From assembly GCA_016296655.1 (NCBI GenBank), contig JAEDIW010000088.1, positions 1 to 5,662 on the forward strand: a stretch of 5,662 nt of DNA, read 5' to 3'. The stretch is from Treponema sp. GTDB lineage: Bacteria; Spirochaetota; Spirochaetia; Treponematales; Treponemataceae. The notes below the pieces were generated by a model that made no database searches, was not told the origin of the DNA, and was given only the letters and a program-made list of their open reading frames with translations. A program made the translations under genes and the position numbers. Each line of letters begins with the position of its first letter. Position 1 is the stretch's first letter. This document shows, piece by piece, positions 1 through 5,096 of this stretch.

Positions 1-49
1 TTTTTTTCCATTCAAGGAATTTGTCATAGATTTTGCGCTTAAATGTCAT
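1..49 (-). CDS. N-terminal start of an AAA-type ATP-binding protein (DUF4143-like), partial
   Basis: Read on the minus strand from ATG at 49-47, the frame stays open to the window edge and gives 16 residues, MTFKRKIYDKFLEWKK. From memory, this closely resembles the N-terminus of the large family of bacterial AAA-type ATP-binding proteins with a C-terminal DUF4143 domain, in which a short basic/aromatic helix precedes the Walker A loop. The Walker A motif itself would lie outside the window. The ribosome-binding site is weak: only a GGGG run four bases before the ATG. A usable promoter is seen at 73-101. The gene is transcribed away from the zinc-ribbon genes. The family's cellular role is poorly defined and such genes are often scattered in many copies. 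The identification rests on only 16 residues, so the coding call is firmer than the family name. Confidence 0.58.
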   Translation of the reverse strand, partial: MTFKRKIYDKFLEWKK

Positions 50-106
50 AAAACCCCAAAATCGTTAATTTTATAATATCATATAACCACAAATTCGTTA
101 ATTTTA
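46..106. repeat. Imperfect 28-bp direct repeat with extra TCGTTAATTT boxes
   Basis: Bases 46-73 and 79-106 match at 25 of 28 positions with a 33-bp offset. Each copy ends in TCGTTAATTTTA (AATTAACGA on the minus strand). Two further partial copies of the box follow, TGTTAATTT at 111-119 and TCGTTAATTT at 128-137, so boxes start at 62, 95, 111 and 128 with steps of 33, 16 and 17 bp. The copies lie just upstream of, and overlapping, the minus-strand ATPase start; even the ATGA of the start codon context is echoed in the second copy (minus strand 84-81). They may be operator sites or remnants of a duplicated 5' end. Confidence 0.6.
73..101 (-). promoter_or_regulatory. Candidate promoter for the minus-strand ATPase gene
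   Basis: On the minus strand a -35-like TTAACG (101-96) is followed after 17 bases by a -10-like TATTAT (78-73). This would start transcription near base 66 and leave a leader of about 17 bases before the ATG at 49. The -35 lies inside one AATTAACG repeat, and another copy falls at the predicted start site, so the repeats may be the control element. The match is moderate and in an AT-rich region. Confidence 0.35.
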
Positions 107-147
107 CAAGTGTTAATTTCCCCGATATCGTTAATTTCTAGCGACAT
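79..147 (-). CDS. Possible 22-codon leader peptide upstream of the ATPase gene
   Basis: A minus-strand ATG at 147-145 is preceded by a near-ideal Shine-Dalgarno AGGAGG (158-153) with a five-base spacer. This is stronger than the site of the gene it precedes. The frame runs 22 codons to a TGA at 81-79 and encodes a peptide starting MSLEIND and containing repeated E/K-I-N triplets that arise from the AATTAACG DNA repeats. The stop lies 29 bases before the ATPase ATG. It could be a regulatory leader peptide, the decayed 5' end of an older gene, or chance. No family is recognised. The strong ribosome-binding site is the main reason to list it. Confidence 0.3.
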   Translation of the reverse strand: MSLEINDIGEINTCKINEFVVI

Positions 148-170
148 CCCCACCTCCTGCAAAACTTCAT

Positions 171-205
171 TGAGTTAACTCACTAAAATAAAGTGAGTTT
201 TCACT
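171..205. promoter_or_regulatory. Nested palindrome, likely operator in the divergent region
   Basis: TGAGTTAACTCA at 171-182 is a perfect 12-bp palindrome. Its right half also forms a second inverted repeat, AACTCACT (177-184) with AGTGAGTT (192-199), around a 7-base AT loop. The latter arm in turn forms a third, AGTGA (192-196) with TCACT (201-205). The TGAGTT unit therefore occurs three times (171-176 plus, 182-177 minus, 194-199 plus). Overlapping half-sites between divergent genes are typical of a dimeric helix-turn-helix repressor operator. A hairpin terminator is less likely because the stem is weak and no U-run follows either gene's end. Confidence 0.5.
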
Positions 206-213
206 GAATACAA
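185..213 (-). promoter_or_regulatory. Weak candidate minus-strand promoter inside the palindrome
   Basis: On the minus strand TTGTAT (213-208) and TATTTT (190-185) are separated by exactly 17 bases. The -10 element occupies the loop of the AACTCACT/AGTGAGTT inverted repeat, and one half-site lies in the spacer. A protein bound to the palindrome would block this promoter. It would drive the possible leader ORF at 79-147. Matches to consensus are only 3 of 6 and 4 of 6, so this is tentative. Confidence 0.22.
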
Positions 214-226
214 CAGAAAAATCTGA

Positions 227-235
227 TGTTATCAT
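227..235 (+). promoter_or_regulatory. Extended -10 element just before the protease-like gene
   Basis: TGTTATCAT fits the extended -10 pattern TGnTATAAT with one mismatch in the hexamer (230-235). No good -35 is seen at the expected distance. A start of transcription seven bases downstream would fall on the A of the ATG at 242, giving a leaderless mRNA, which agrees with the absence of any Shine-Dalgarno sequence before that ATG. Confidence 0.35.
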
Positions 236-241
236 TATGGT

Positions 242-1726
242 ATGGCATTTTGTGAAGACTGCGGAGCCCCTCTTTCTGAGGGAGTGCTCTTTTGCGAAAA
301 TTGTGGTGCAAAAGTTACTGAAAATAAATCTGCTGCTGTAAGAGCGGGTAAAGCTGTTATTGAAGAAGGAATTTTATATACAAACCTTCCACTTCTGGCT
401 GAAAATTTACAGAAAACAGAAGGCGAAGTTACAATAATTCTTGAAAAATTTATTGAAACTGCCCAAAATCGCGGAATCGGCTACCAGCTTTGCGACGCTT
501 CTAAAAGCATAGCAGGTTGCGGCAGTGTAGACCAGCACATTGCCATCATAAAAGCCCTTGTAGAAAAGAATCATCCAAAATACCTTTTCATTATTGGCTC
601 TTCAAAAATAATTCCGTCAATTGTATGGAAAAACGAAGCCAGTGATTTTGAATCTGATGCAGACGTTTCTTCCGACCTGCCCTATTCTACCCTGGACACG
701 GCTTCACCCTTTGACGGACAGGAATATGATTTTGATAACTGCCTAAAAGTGGGCCGCCTTCCGGAAATCGGCATAGACCTGGAAAAATATTTTGAAAATC
801 TGGAAGCAGGCTGCGGCAAGCTGGAAGAGGCAAAAACTTTTGCCCTTAGTGCCCAGGTCTGGCAGGAAGAATCTGCTGACATTTACAAAAATATTTCAGA
901 CAGACAGGTTTTTACTTCCCCGGCCTGCGAAAATACAACCATCACAAATCTGGTAGAAGAAAATACAAACCTTTTCCTTTTTAATCTTCACGGAAGCAAT
1001 AAAACGGAATTCTGGTACGGTCAGACTGGAAACGAATATCCTACAGCAATGGATCACAATTCCCTTTCTTATGTAACAAGTCCCTATTTTCTGATGGTAG
1101 AAGCTTGTTACGGAGCTTTTTACGAAGGAAGAAGCAACGTAAACTCAATTCTGCTTTCGGCACTAAAGGGCAAGTGCATTTCTTTTCTTGGCTCTTCCCG
1201 CATTGCCTTTGGAACTCCTTGTCCGCAAGGCTGCTGTGCCGACGTAATTGCCGAAGAACATCTTAAAAACCTTAAAAAAGGCATGAGCGCGGGAGAAAGC
1301 CTTAGCCTAGCACGAAAAGTCCTTATGCAGGACGATTCAGAAGAAAGCATAAAAACGCTGGCAGAATTTTCGCTTTATGGCGACCCAAGTGCGCGAATGA
1401 AAGGAGACCCCCTTGCTTCAAAAGGGCTTTTTTCAAAAGACAATTCAAAAAGTTTTACAAAAGGAGTACATATTCCGCTTCCAAATATCAGGAGGGCTAT
1501 AAAAATGGAACTTACAACAGTAAATGAAAAAATTGCAGCTGCAATTGAAGAAATGGTTTATTCAAAATACGAAGACTTTAAGGGCATCAAACCAAAGTAT
1601 TACAAGTCTTCCAAAGACAATGATTATTCAGCCGTGTTCAAAAAGCAGGGCGTTATTGGCGACCAGCTGGTAACTGTAAAGTTTGAAAAAGACGGAAAGG
1701 TAAAAAATATACTTGAAAGTAAATAA
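242..1726 (+). CDS. Zinc-ribbon protein with caspase-fold (peptidase C25/gingipain-like) domain
   Basis: A 494-aa protein with no signal peptide or membrane segment, so probably cytoplasmic. Residues 4-21 form a zinc ribbon (C4, C7, C18, C21; CX2CX10CX2C). Residues about 95-385 look like a clan CD cysteine protease of the C25/caspase-like type: a hydrophobic strand ending in FIIGS (116-120), a strand FLFNLHG carrying His250, a strand FLMVEAC carrying Cys289, then FLGSS (315-319) and the family-like closing motif SLYGDPS (377-383). His250 and Cys289 are the predicted dyad. The last 80 or so residues are a helix plus beta-rich segment of unknown type, ending in VTVKFEKDGKVKNI. The ATG at 242 is chosen because it includes the whole ribbon; an in-frame stop lies at 224-226 and no Shine-Dalgarno is present. 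Activity is inferred, not proven; a non-catalytic scaffold is possible. The next gene follows after 13 bp. Confidence 0.85.
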   Translation: MAFCEDCGAPLSEGVLFCENCGAKVTENKSAAVRAGKAVIEEGILYTNLPLLAENLQKTEGEVTIILEKFIETAQNRGIGYQLCDASKSIAGCGSVDQHIAIIKALVEKNHPKYLFIIGSSKIIPSIVWKNEASDFESDADVSSDLPYSTLDTASPFDGQEYDFDNCLKVGRLPEIGIDLEKYFENLEAGCGKLEEAKTFALSAQVWQEESADIYKNISDRQVFTSPACENTTITNLVEENTNLFLFNLHGSNKTEFWYGQTGNEYPTAMDHNSLSYVTSPYFLMVEACYGAFYEGRSNVNSILLSALKGKCISFLGSSRIAFGTPCPQGCCADVIAEEHLKNLKKGMSAGESLSLARKVLMQDDSEESIKTLAEFSLYGDPSARMKGDPLASKGLFSKDNSKSFTKGVHIPLPNIRRAIKMELTTVNEKIAAAIEEMVYSKYEDFKGIKPKYYKSSKDNDYSAVFKKQGVIGDQLVTVKFEKDGKVKNILESK

Positions 1727-1733
1727 GAGAGGA
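1727..1733 (+). promoter_or_regulatory. Ribosome-binding site that fixes the SPFH gene start
   Basis: GAGAGGA begins directly after the TAA of the preceding gene and lies six bases before the ATG at 1740. It argues for 1740 rather than the in-frame TTG at 1713, which would overlap the upstream gene and add nine residues ahead of the zinc ribbon. Confidence 0.8.
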
Positions 1734-1739
1734 AAAAAT

Positions 1740-1913
1740 ATGATTTGTTCTAAATGTGGAAATGAAGTTGCAGAAGGAAAGAAATTCTGCGGTAAATGTG
1801 GAAACCCAATGGGAGCTGCAGCTCCTGCTAGTGCCGGCGGTGTAATCTGTTCAAAGTGTGGTGCTCCAGTTACTCCTGGTAAAAAATTCTGCGGAAAGTG
1901 CGGAACCCCGGTT
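1740..1913 (+). repeat. Tandem duplication of the zinc-ribbon coding segment
   Basis: Residues 1-24 and 35-58 of the SPFH protein align without gaps at 17 of 24 positions, including ICSKCG and GKKFCGKCG. The DNA copies begin at 1740 and 1842, 102 bp apart, and differ mostly at third codon positions. This indicates an older in-frame duplication kept under selection. Confidence 0.7.
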
Positions 1914-3827
1914 TCAGCTGATTCTCAGGCAGCGGCAAAGGCAGGCAAAGGCCAGAATGAAAATGACCTTACAGTAAGTTCAGGCTTTATCCACTGGAAC
2001 ATTCTTCCGGGTCAGATTGCCCTTAAAATTGATGAGGCCGACATTGCCCACTACAACAACGTTCAGGGCTTTGTAGTTCAGGACGGCTTAAAGGCGGTCT
2101 TTTTTGCAGACGGAGTTCTTGCAGGAGAACTTGGAGCCGGAAAATATCCTTTCAAAGATTTGGGAGTAACAGAAGTTCAGGGAGTAAAACGCTTTTTTCT
2201 GTGCATAGCGGCTTTCTTCAGCGAAAAGGCCCGCGCCGCCCTTCAGTCAGCAACAACACTTTCAATCATCCTTATGCGCGAAGGCGAGTTTCCTCTTATC
2301 TTTGTTGAAAAAGACATTCCTACAAAGGCACTCAGAAGCGACGTTGCCCTCCACGTAACAGCAAAAATCAGCAATATAATTCAGTTCTATAAAAATCAGC
2401 TTTTAGACCAGAAGTTTGTAAGCGTAGAAAAGCTTTCTTCATCACTTGAAACAGCAGTCCGCACCCTTCTTGAAGAAAAGCTGAGCACAGTAGAAGCCGA
2501 AGAAATTCCTTCAAACTCAAAATTGCGGGAAGAGCTTTTGAGCCAGCTCAAAACAAGCGTAAGCGACATCTATCCTTACATCAGCCTTGAGCGCATCATC
2601 CGCCTTACAGCCACAAATACAGAACTTGACGAGCTTCGCCGCATGCGTGAAGAGCTTTACATCAGCGAAAAAGAACTCGTAGAGCTTAGCAAGAGAAACG
2701 ACTTTTTGAACCGCCTGAACGATGAAAAAAATCAGCAGCTTTTGCACGACGCCCAGACCCAGGCTGATTTTACTGCCGCAATGAATAAAATTGACGAGCA
2801 GAACGAGCTTACCGCCGATGAAAAAGCCAAGTTTGCCGATATGCTCTACTGGCAGCGAAAACTCCGGGAAGCCCAGAATGCCGACGAAGGAAACGCCGCC
2901 CTCAATAAGCTTGAACAGAACGGACTTCTGCGCGAAGAAGAAATCAGCACTCTTAAGGCCGATATCGAACAGAGAAAGAACCTTAAAAACCTCACAGACG
3001 GTCAGGCACTTGCCATGCTCACTTTGCAGAACAACATCGCCCTTGACCAGCAGAAACTGCAGTGGGAAATCGAAACAGGAAACCGCCGCGTACAGAACGC
3101 CCTGGACCGAGAGCGCATGCAGGCAGCCTACGACGACGAACGCCGACGTGCAGAAATTCAGCTGGACCGAGAAGAACAGGAAAGCCAGCTGGAACTTTTG
3201 AAGCAGGCACAGGCAATCCGCCAGGAACGGGAGGACGCAGAGCACAAGCGCAAAATGGAAGAAGAAGCCGCTGCCCGCTCCCACGAAATCACCCTTACCC
3301 AAATGGAACAGAAGCATCAGGAAGAAATGCGCCGCATGTTCCAGAATATGAGTGCCGAACAGATTATGGCCGCAAATCCGGATATCACACCGGAAGTCGC
3401 TGCCGCCCTTGCCGAAAAGTTCAAGAGTCAGAATGCACAGGCTCAGATTGACATGGCTAATCAGCACAGTGCAGACATTCAGCGAATCATGGAACAGAAT
3501 TCAGCCCAGCAGAATGCAACAATGCAGCAGATGATGGCAATGATGGGTCAGATGTTTGCCGGTCAGCAGGCTCAGAAGCAGGCAGAAATTGACAGTGTTC
3601 GTAAAGATGCCAATGAACATCAGGACAGAATGGAAAACATCATAAAGACACAGGCAACTGCCGCTTATGGTGCCGCCGGAAAAATTTTTGCCCCTGCTGC
3701 AAAACAGGTTGTAAACAATAACAATAGCACAACTCGTAAAGACATTCCTGGAAATGTATGTCCAAACTGCGGAGCCGAACTTGAAGAAGGCGCAAGGTTC
3801 TGCGGTGAATGTGGAAATAGTTTGTAA
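1740..3827 (+). CDS. Zinc-ribbon SPFH/band-7 protein with long coiled coil
   Basis: A 695-aa protein. Two near-identical zinc ribbons sit at the N-terminus (C3, C6, C17, C20 and C37, C40, C51, C54) and a third at the C-terminus (C674, C677, C688, C691), all CX2CX10CX2C. After a low-complexity linker, residues about 86-292 look like an SPFH (stomatin/prohibitin/flotillin) domain, with FVVQDGLKAVFFADG and LGAGKYPF near its start. Residues about 294-535 are a charged Glu/Arg/Gln-rich coiled coil. Then come a short conserved-looking segment MSAEQIMAANPDITPE (537-552), a Met/Gln-rich stretch (583-615) and an Asn-rich linker. SPFH proteins form large ring or cage assemblies, usually on membranes, and often hold or regulate proteases. 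Here no N-terminal membrane hairpin is seen, so membrane contact would be peripheral. It is probably co-transcribed with the caspase-like gene 13 bp upstream. The SPFH assignment comes from pattern recognition. Confidence 0.85.
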   Translation: MICSKCGNEVAEGKKFCGKCGNPMGAAAPASAGGVICSKCGAPVTPGKKFCGKCGTPVSADSQAAAKAGKGQNENDLTVSSGFIHWNILPGQIALKIDEADIAHYNNVQGFVVQDGLKAVFFADGVLAGELGAGKYPFKDLGVTEVQGVKRFFLCIAAFFSEKARAALQSATTLSIILMREGEFPLIFVEKDIPTKALRSDVALHVTAKISNIIQFYKNQLLDQKFVSVEKLSSSLETAVRTLLEEKLSTVEAEEIPSNSKLREELLSQLKTSVSDIYPYISLERIIRLTATNTELDELRRMREELYISEKELVELSKRNDFLNRLNDEKNQQLLHDAQTQADFTAAMNKIDEQNELTADEKAKFADMLYWQRKLREAQNADEGNAALNKLEQNGLLREEEISTLKADIEQRKNLKNLTDGQALAMLTLQNNIALDQQKLQWEIETGNRRVQNALDRERMQAAYDDERRRAEIQLDREEQESQLELLKQAQAIRQEREDAEHKRKMEEEAAARSHEITLTQMEQKHQEEMRRMFQNMSAEQIMAANPDITPEVAAALAEKFKSQNAQAQIDMANQHSADIQRIMEQNSAQQNATMQQMMAMMGQMFAGQQAQKQAEIDSVRKDANEHQDRMENIIKTQATAAYGAAGKIFAPAAKQVVNNNNSTTRKDIPGNVCPNCGAELEEGARFCGECGNSL

Positions 3828-3847
3828 GAATTAAATGAGTTAGGGAG

Positions 3848-3880
3848 GGTTACGCGATGCGTAACCTTGCAAGTTTTTTT
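3848..3880 (+). terminator. Candidate terminator after the SPFH gene
   Basis: GGTTACGC (3848-3855) and GCGTAACC (3859-3866) form a perfect 8-bp stem with a 3-base loop, 20 bases after the stop codon. A seven-T run follows at 3874-3880, but seven bases separate it from the stem, so termination may be partial. It would separate the protease/SPFH pair from the second gene cluster. Confidence 0.42.
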
Positions 3881-3890
3881 CAAAAACTTG
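3870..3890. repeat. Perfect 9-bp AT-rich inverted repeat
   Basis: CAAGTTTTT (3870-3878) and AAAAACTTG (3882-3890) pair perfectly around a 3-base TTC loop. The T-run of the preceding hairpin forms one arm, so the two structures compete. This could make termination conditional. Confidence 0.55.
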
Positions 3891-3892
3891 TG

Positions 3893-3927
3893 ATTTAACG
3901 TATGCGCTTACGCGCATTAAGTTAGGG
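3893..3927. repeat. Two-part imperfect hairpin flanked by ATTTAAC and GTTAGGG
   Basis: ATGCGC (3902-3907) pairs with GCGCAT (3912-3917) around TTAC. An outer stem pairs TTTAAC (3894-3899) with GTTAGG (3921-3926) using two G-T pairs, with a small internal loop between the stems. The segment AGTTAGGGA (3920-3928) is a direct repeat of 3838-3846, 82 bp upstream, so the hairpins between them may be a mobile or duplicated unit. Confidence 0.5.
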
Positions 3928-4015
3928 ATAGTAGCGGTTGCGAAAGCAAAACACGGTGGTTGAGCCTGTCGAAACTACCGTGTTCGCAGGCGAAAGCCGG
4001 AGCCGCGGATAGCCC
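3925..4015 (+). ncRNA. Multibranched structured intergenic element (RNA or REP-like)
   Basis: GGG (3925-3927) can pair with CCC (4013-4015), and GCGG (3934-3937) with CCGC (4003-4006), around an internal loop that carries GGATAG on both sides (3926-3931 and 4007-4012). Inside, three hairpins sit side by side: TTGC-GAAA-GCAA (3938-3949), AACACGGT with ACCGTGTT (3950-3957/3977-3984) and GGC-GAAA-GCC (3989-3998). Two have GNRA tetraloops. The loop of the middle hairpin holds TTGAGCCTGTCGAA (3960-3973), a string I recall as frequent in intergenic repeats of some bacteria. It may be a genome-wide repeat, a cis-acting leader of the next gene or a small RNA. No known RNA family is recognised. Confidence 0.45.
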
Positions 4016-4017
4016 GA

Positions 4018-4033
4018 CCGCCCGCAAGGGCGG
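4018..4033 (+). repeat. GC-rich hairpin with GCAA tetraloop
   Basis: CCGCCC (4018-4023) and GGGCGG (4028-4033) form a perfect 6-bp GC stem closed by a GNRA loop, GCAA. It ends 20 bases before the ribosome-binding site of the next gene. No U-run follows on the plus strand, so it is not a standard terminator; it may be the last arm of the intergenic element or an mRNA-stabilising leader hairpin. Confidence 0.5.
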
Positions 4034-4064
4034 GAACTTCCAGAAAAAAAATAGAGGTTAGAAC

Positions 4065-4733
4065 ATGAAATGTCCAAATTGTAATACAGAAAATCCAGCG
4101 GGAATGTCTTTCTGTGAAACCTGCGGAACAAAGCTTGCAGGTTCAACAGTTGCAGAACGCGCTAGCCGCCCTTCCATCGAAGAAAGAATGAACAAAATGC
4201 AGGCAGACATTGATGCCCGGCTTGATGCGCTTATGAATGGAAATAAAAATGAAGATGAACCTGAAGTGGAAGAAAACTGCAACACTGATGTTGATCTGAA
4301 CAAGGTTCATGTAATCAAAGTTAATGGTGACGAGTATGAAGTTTCTTTTTGGGCGAAAGATTTGACTCAGAAAAAAGACGGAAAGTATACAGATTATATC
4401 GCCTTGATTCGCAATACAGATAGTTACGATTACTTTATTGCAGAACCTTCAGGTGTTTTCACTGCTGTATATGTGGATTGGGACAGTGAAAATAAAGAAA
4501 TTAATGATGATGAAAGGGATGAAAAAATAAAGAAGTATGTAATGGGATATCACAATCATGGAACTCAGATAACCATAAATGAGATTTATTTTGAAAGTGA
4601 TAACGGCTATTCAACAGAACAGGAACTGGCAGACTTAATTATTCTTTGTTCAGACGATTCCTGTGACCATGATGATGGTTGTGAACTTTTGACGTTTGAT
4701 GAAGATTATTTTGATGATGACTACTGTTGTTGA
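4065..4733 (+). CDS. Zinc-ribbon protein of unknown function with acidic C-terminus
   Basis: A 222-aa protein preceded by a GAGG site (4054-4057) seven bases from the ATG. Residues 3-20 form a zinc ribbon (C3, C6, C17, C20) with the same spacing as in the protease-like and SPFH proteins. A helix of alternating charged and hydrophobic residues follows (about 36-60), then an acidic linker (61-77). Residues about 78-192 are a mixed alpha/beta domain that I do not recognise, containing VNGDEYEVSFWAKDL and YFESDNGYSTEQE. The tail (195-222) has twelve Asp/Glu and five Cys, ending in YCC. No signal peptide or membrane segment is seen. It heads a plus-strand cluster in which the next gene starts 22 bp after its stop. 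The shared ribbon suggests it works with the upstream pair, but the two clusters are separated by the hairpin region. Confidence 0.8.
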   Translation: MKCPNCNTENPAGMSFCETCGTKLAGSTVAERASRPSIEERMNKMQADIDARLDALMNGNKNEDEPEVEENCNTDVDLNKVHVIKVNGDEYEVSFWAKDLTQKKDGKYTDYIALIRNTDSYDYFIAEPSGVFTAVYVDWDSENKEINDDERDEKIKKYVMGYHNHGTQITINEIYFESDNGYSTEQELADLIILCSDDSCDHDDGCELLTFDEDYFDDDYCC

Positions 4734-4755
4734 GTTGGGAAAATAGGAGTTTTTG

Positions 4756-5065
4756 ATGGATTTTGAATTTATTGAAGATATTTGTACCGACCCAATTTCT
4801 GCAGCGACATTAAACTGTACGGATGCTTCTGAACTGGAAAAAAACTGTTGCCTGTGGTGACGGTAAGTGAAAATCACAAGGAAATCTACAGTTTTGAAGA
4901 TAAAAACAATTCTTCGGACATCTATGTAAAGGTTGCACAGTGGGGAAAAAAAATCTTGAAGAACTTTCAGAACAATTTGATTTTTTCATTTCGGATGGCA
5001 AAGAAAAAATGGAGCCTTACAAATATGGTGATTTCAAATTCATGAAATCTGATTTGAAGGAATAA
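4756..5065 (+). pseudogene. Small gene interrupted by two -1 shifts in poly-A tracts
   Basis: AGGAG (4745-4749) lies six bases before an ATG at 4756. The frame stops at TGA 4858-4860, but a one-base back-shift in the seven-A tract at 4838-4844 continues it. A second back-shift in the eight-A tract at 4946-4953 continues it to TAA at 5063-5065. The joined product is about 103 aa, starts MDFEFIEDICT, has a middle part KEIYSFEDKNNSSDIYVKVAQWG, and ends KFMKSDLKE. It reads like an ordinary acidic soluble protein throughout, which is why I join the pieces. No family is recognised. Both sites fit slippery heptamers in the correct phase (A AAA AAC and A AAA AAA). The causes could be true decay, homopolymer miscalls, transcript slippage or programmed frameshifting. 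It lies between the zinc-ribbon gene and the EHLVP gene in the same orientation, probably in one operon. Confidence 0.65.
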
Positions 5066-5096
5066 ATAGAGATTTAGTAGAGAAGGAAAGCAGAAC

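Noticed and set aside
46..137. CRISPR-like array
   Set aside because: Repeat copies are few, imperfect and irregularly spaced at 33, 16 and 17 bp, with no unique spacers of constant length.
151..158. CACCTCCT resembling the 3' end of 16S rRNA
   Set aside because: It is simply the complement of a minus-strand Shine-Dalgarno; no rRNA sequence surrounds it.
1713..1739. Upstream TTG start for the SPFH gene
   Set aside because: It overlaps the preceding gene, lacks a ribosome-binding site and adds nine residues before a zinc ribbon that normally begins at Met; the ATG at 1740 has a good site.
2517..3467. Long open frame of 316 codons on the minus strand, antisense to the SPFH gene
   Set aside because: It lies wholly within the coiled-coil coding region, is rich in Phe, Leu and Cys as expected from the reverse of Glu/Lys/Gln codons, has no domain or ribosome-binding site, and opposes a clear gene.
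2791..3534. Plus-strand alternative-frame ORFs inside the SPFH gene (2791-3201, 3062-3451, 3352-3534)
   Set aside because: They are out-of-frame shadows with low-complexity composition and no ribosome-binding sites.
3893..3927. Integron attC site (ATTTAAC and GTTAGGG look like R'' and R' core sites)
   Set aside because: The site is only about 35 bp, shorter than known attC sites, the last base of the GTTRRRY core does not fit, and no integrase or second site is present.
3934..4006. tRNA-like cloverleaf
   Set aside because: The closing stem is only four pairs, there is no T-loop GTTCRA sequence or anticodon arm of proper size, and the middle arm is too long.
4848..5045. A separate 65-aa gene starting at TTG 4848
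   Set aside because: It has no ribosome-binding site, and its first part continues the upstream frame after a -1 shift; its tail beyond the second A-tract is an out-of-frame reading.
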